From positions 1-9,085 of the forward strand of contig DJNB01000178.1 in NCBI GenBank assembly GCA_002435545.1: a stretch of 9,085 nt of DNA, given 5' to 3'. The stretch is from Lachnoclostridium sp. UBA6475 (GTDB lineage Bacteria; Bacillota; Clostridia; Lachnospirales; Lachnospiraceae). Positions within the stretch are counted from its first letter, which is position 1; every line of letters begins with the position of its first letter. The notes beneath the pieces were generated by a model that worked only from the letters and a program-made list of their open reading frames with translations, did no database searches and was not told where the DNA came from. A program made the position numbers and the translations under genes. Shown here piece by piece: positions 6,505 to 9,085 of this stretch.

Positions 6505-7089
6505 TCACACCTGATGCTGTATCATCGTTTCGATATGGGCAAGTGCCTCCTCGAAATTGTCATTCTGAACCCGGATGTCAATGCCCGTCTCGCCAAGTTT
6601 TTCCTCGGAAAAGTCCTCTTCATCGGCGAGAAAACGGCGGCACAGTTCCGCTACACACGGTGTATTCTGTTCTTTTTCGCGTTTCAATGCCCGCTCAATA
6701 CGTTCAAAATCATCGACTTCAATATAGATTGGAACGACCTGCTCAATGCCAAAAAATGTCTCCAGTTTGCGGTATCCTTCCAGCGTCGTAATAAGGATAT
6801 AATCTCCCTTTTCCAGATCGATCTGACCGTCGTTGGCAGTAAAATAATACCATGGACCATGTACCGTCTGATACACACGGCATTCAATGATCTTATCTGC
6901 TTCCTGCATCTCATGCATTTCTTCTTCACTGACGAAAAAATACTCTTTGCCATACGTTTCCCCGGCACGGATCGGGCGTGTCGTATACGTAACGACTTCT
7001 TTCAGTCCCGGAAAATCCTCTACGATCCTCTGATAAAGCGAATCCTTTCCTGTCGCACTCTTTCCCATGATAACAAATAATTTACCCAT
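6505..7089 (-). CDS. Guanylate kinase-like P-loop protein (divergent)
   Basis: A 194-residue P-loop kinase of the guanylate kinase family. The Walker A loop is GKSATGKDS (9-17). The GMP-binding-like segment TYTTRPIRAGETYGKEYFF (34-52) preserves the TTRxxRxGE signature, with Arg38, Arg41 and Tyr50, and a glutamate follows at 69. The next family motif, GNYYGT, is replaced by GPWYYFT (78-84). The later DVQG-type stretch reads TLEG (102-105), so the aspartate there is lost. By eye, part of the guanine site is altered, and substrate may not be GMP. ATG at 7089 is preceded by AGGAGGG at 6 nt; a TTG at 7113 is unlikely because the ribosome binding site lies downstream of it. It sits where B. subtilis has thymidylate kinase (tmk). 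The main gmk is normally elsewhere on the chromosome, so this could be a paralogue with regulatory or altered specificity. Confidence 0.8.
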   Translation of the reverse strand: MGKLFVIMGKSATGKDSLYQRIVEDFPGLKEVVTYTTRPIRAGETYGKEYFFVSEEEMHEMQEADKIIECRVYQTVHGPWYYFTANDGQIDLEKGDYILITTLEGYRKLETFFGIEQVVPIYIEVDDFERIERALKREKEQNTPCVAELCRRFLADEEDFSEEKLGETGIDIRVQNDNFEEALAHIETMIQHQV

Positions 7090-7109
7090 TGCAATCCCTC
7101 CTGCTCTTT

Positions 7110-8522
7110 TCAAACTTTGTCATTGCAGACAAACACGTTATTGTTTTCAACTCCACGCACTTCATAACCGGATTTTTGTCCGTCCAAAAGCACCTCAACC
7201 ATTTCCTGCGAAAATATTTCTCCCGCGACCGCAAATGGCACTCCCGGCGGATATAGGTACACGTCCTTTGCCGCGGTCTGGCCTGCTGCCTCCGCAAGCG
7301 GCACCTCTTTTACGGGCAGCCGCTCTGCCTCATAGCTGTACATCCGCTGCTCCGGCGGTTTAATATCGTACGTAAATGTCCTCTCTGCGCCCTTTTCCGC
7401 ATACGATAACGACCGGTCAAGATCGCACAGTGCTGCCGCAAAGCGGTCAAAATGTTCCGCCGTATCACAGATCGTCGCCATCCCCAGCGCATAATTGCCG
7501 CAGCTCATCTCCAATTGAATGCCGTAACGCTCCAGAAGAACCTCTTCCAGCTGCTGCCCGGTAAGTTCTGTGCGGGCGGTGCTGACGACAATTTTTGAAC
7601 GATCCATTCCTTCGCAGTACGTGATTTCCAATTTTTGTAAATCCTTTACCTTTTCATAAAACCGGTTCAGATTTTTCACAAAATGTTCTGCCGAAAAGGT
7701 TTCTTCCTTCTGCACATATTCAAAACATTTTGCGATCGATGCCATCAAAACGTAGGACGGACTGCTCGACTGATAGGTCTGAAGCGCCCACAACAGCCTG
7801 TCTTCCCGAATCCGGTTTCCCGTCCGGTGGAGAACCGCGGTCTGCGTAAATGCCGGCAGCGTCTTATGCAGGCTCTCGATCACAAGGTCTGCCCCCTGCC
7901 GCACCGCGGTTTCCGGAAAGGTCGGAAGCCAGTTAAAATGTGCCCCATGTGCTTCATCAACCACAAGCGGAATATTTTTCTCATGTACTGCCTCCACGAT
8001 GCTGGCGATGTCGGAAACAATCCCCTCATACGTCGGCGATGTGATCATCGCACAGCGGACATCCGGATTTTCCATTAGGAGACGGCGGACTTCCGAAACT
8101 TCGATCTCTCCGGCGATCCCCAGTTCTCCCATCGTGCCCTTCAGCTTTCGGGGATACACATAAACCGGCCGGAGGCCAAGAAGTTTGATCGCATTATAGA
8201 CCGATTTATGACAGTTTCTCGCCACCAGGATCTTGTCCCCCGGATAACAGCACGCCGTAATCGCCGACAAAATCCCACACGTACTTCCATTTACCAGAAG
8301 ATAGGTCTGTTTGGAATCGTACCATTTTGTCAGATCGTCCATCAGGTCACGGATCATCTCCTCCGGGTGGTGCAGATCATCCACACCCGGAACCTCTGTC
8401 ACATCAAGAGAATAGGGATCTGGCATCGTACACAGCGGATTTCTTTTATGCCCCGGCATGTGCATCGGAACGATATCTTGCTGACAATATTTGGATAATA
8501 TGGTAAAAAAGTGATTTGGCAT
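7110..8522 (-). CDS. Orn/Lys/Arg decarboxylase-family PLP enzyme (YaaO/SpeA-like)
   Basis: A 470-residue fold-type I PLP enzyme related to B. subtilis YaaO and SpeA (arginine decarboxylase). Visible motifs are MHMPGHKR (20-27), VNGSTCGI (77-84, cofactor phosphate region), NCHKS (103-107), SPTYEG (162-167), VDEAHGAH (188-195, PLP-ring aspartate) and ESLHKTLPAFTQT (216-228, with Lys220 as likely Schiff-base lysine). The C-terminal domain ends with YLYPPGVPFAVAGE (residues 425-438), also typical. It is the short form without the N-terminal wing domain of the large E. coli enzymes. The substrate could be arginine, lysine or ornithine; motifs do not decide it. The product would feed polyamine synthesis. 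AAAGGG lies about 8 nt before the ATG. It is the first gene of the long operon, 20 bp ahead of the guanylate-kinase-like gene, as yaaO lies ahead of tmk in B. subtilis. Confidence 0.93.
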   Translation of the reverse strand: MPNHFFTILSKYCQQDIVPMHMPGHKRNPLCTMPDPYSLDVTEVPGVDDLHHPEEMIRDLMDDLTKWYDSKQTYLLVNGSTCGILSAITACCYPGDKILVARNCHKSVYNAIKLLGLRPVYVYPRKLKGTMGELGIAGEIEVSEVRRLLMENPDVRCAMITSPTYEGIVSDIASIVEAVHEKNIPLVVDEAHGAHFNWLPTFPETAVRQGADLVIESLHKTLPAFTQTAVLHRTGNRIREDRLLWALQTYQSSSPSYVLMASIAKCFEYVQKEETFSAEHFVKNLNRFYEKVKDLQKLEITYCEGMDRSKIVVSTARTELTGQQLEEVLLERYGIQLEMSCGNYALGMATICDTAEHFDRFAAALCDLDRSLSYAEKGAERTFTYDIKPPEQRMYSYEAERLPVKEVPLAEAAGQTAAKDVYLYPPGVPFAVAGEIFSQEMVEVLLDGQKSGYEVRGVENNNVFVCNDKV

Positions 8523-8553
8523 GTCATTTTCCCTTTCTCATAGTATTTCTTTA

Positions 8554-8581
8554 AGTATACCATTTTTCTCTTGTTTTTCAA
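8554..8581 (-). promoter_or_regulatory. Main promoter of the decarboxylase-to-rsmI operon
   Basis: On the minus strand, TTGAAA (8576-8581), a 16-bp spacer and TATACT (8554-8559) with an extended -10 TG one base upstream. Transcription would start near 8547, about 25 nt before the ATG at 8522. The -10 region is contained in a 16-mer repeated exactly at the internal yaaR promoter. Its -35 box overlaps that of the divergent promoter. Confidence 0.7.
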
Positions 8582-8600
8582 TAGGAAGTCGTGTTATATT
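8571..8600 (+). promoter_or_regulatory. Possible promoter of the YhfC-family gene
   Basis: TTGTTT (8571-8576), an 18-bp spacer and TATATT (8595-8600), with TG one base before the -10 (extended -10). The leader to the ATG at 8694 would be close to 90 nt. It includes a G-rich stretch (8624-8638) whose role I cannot assign. AT-rich alternatives such as TTATAC nearby make the exact -10 uncertain. Confidence 0.45.
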
Positions 8601-8693
8601 ATTATACAAACCGTAACAATTTAGGAGCGGTGGGGGAGCCTGAATAGTTACATTATAATTACAAACACACTACATACAGAAATGGAGATTCCT

Positions 8694-9085
8694 ATGACGA
8701 AAATGGTTCTTATGGCGACTGCCTTCTCGAAAAATTCCATGATGGGAATGGTTATCGTCGCTTTGGTATGCATGGGTATACCTTTTATCGCTCTTGCGTA
8801 TATGAAAACGAAAACCGGTGCGAAGATCACCTCCTTTTTGAAAGGACTTCTTTTTTATGCACTGTTTGCCTTTGGTGTGAGTGGACTGATCAACATCATT
8901 CTGCTGGGCGGTCTGTCGCTCTCTTCCGTATTAAACCGAAGCATCCATCCGGTATATTATGCATTGTACGGCGCAGTACTTGCCGGCATCATTGAAGAAA
9001 CCGGTAAATTTATCGGGTTAAAATACATGATGAAGAAAACGCCGGACAAGCAAAATGCCCTGCTCTTCGGACTGGGACACGGCGG
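8694..9085 (+). CDS. YhfC-family glutamic-type intramembrane protease, N-terminal part, cut by window edge
   Basis: The first 130 codons of a polytopic membrane protein with no stop before the window end. Hydrophobic segments lie at about residues 15-36, 47-74 and 86-100. The motif EETGKFIGLKYMMKK (101-115) followed by ALLFGLGHGG (from 122; His129) matches the YhfC family of predicted intramembrane proteases (related to CPBP/PrsW), where the paired glutamates and the histidine are likely active-site residues. Relatives usually have EETGR; lysine stands at that place here. The start at 8694 is preferred because GGAG (8684-8687) lies 6 nt upstream; an in-frame ATG at 8682 overlaps this site and has no good ribosome binding site itself. 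Substrate is unknown. It is divergent from the long operon and has its own candidate promoter. Confidence 0.85.
   Translation, partial: MTKMVLMATAFSKNSMMGMVIVALVCMGIPFIALAYMKTKTGAKITSFLKGLLFYALFAFGVSGLINIILLGGLSLSSVLNRSIHPVYYALYGAVLAGIIEETGKFIGLKYMMKKTPDKQNALLFGLGHG

Noticed and set aside
6061..7080. A 339-codon open frame on the plus strand across yaaR and the guanylate-kinase-like gene
   Set aside because: It lies antisense to two well-supported genes, spans their intergenic gap, has no ribosome binding site, and its translation resembles no family I know.
8648..8830. A 60-codon minus-strand frame at the right edge
   Set aside because: It is antisense to the start of the YhfC-family gene, which has a good ribosome binding site and family motifs.

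Overview
The window looks like a chromosomal segment of a Gram-positive, low-to-mid GC Clostridia genome, most likely Lachnospiraceae-like. This rests on strong AGGAG-type ribosome binding sites, sigma-A style promoters, and a gene order close to the Bacillus subtilis yaaO-to-abrB region (recalled from knowledge, not searched). I see no mobile element, CRISPR array, rRNA or tRNA, and no clear sign of recent transfer.

Layout. The left edge (minus strand) holds the N-terminal half of an acyl-/acetyl-CoA synthetase. It has its own near-consensus promoter and a 23-bp palindrome at the expected transcription start. Divergent from it is a two-gene unit: a small membrane-anchored NusG-domain-II protein and a Gx (heptaprenyl diphosphate synthase component I-like) membrane protein. 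A perfect 10-bp inverted repeat brackets the -10 region of this unit. Next comes a monocistronic AbrB-family regulator with a clear promoter and two tandem terminators. It converges on the terminator of a long minus-strand operon.

That operon spans about 8522 down to 2459. In transcription order it encodes an Orn/Lys/Arg decarboxylase-family PLP enzyme, a divergent guanylate-kinase-like P-loop protein, YaaR, the DNA polymerase III delta' subunit (HolB), RicT/YaaT (PSP1), a TrmN6-like tRNA methyltransferase, and the 16S rRNA methyltransferase RsmI. Spacing is tight (-1 to about 25 bp) except for a 79-bp gap before yaaR. That gap carries an internal promoter sharing an exact 16-mer with the operon's first promoter. 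Compared with B. subtilis as I recall it, tmk is replaced by the guanylate-kinase-like gene, and yaaQ/darA, yabA and yazA are absent here.

The right edge (plus strand) holds the start of a YhfC-family intramembrane protease, divergent from the long operon. The two proposed -35 boxes overlap.

Functionally the long operon mixes replication (HolB), translation modification (RsmI, TrmN6), RNA-processing/development control (RicT) and nucleotide/amino-acid enzymes, with an AbrB-type regulator beside it. This is a conserved housekeeping neighbourhood, not an accessory island. I found no convincing undescribed system. The most useful leads are regulatory (two operator-like palindromes, the shared promoter 16-mer, overlapping divergent promoters) and the atypical guanylate-kinase-like protein.
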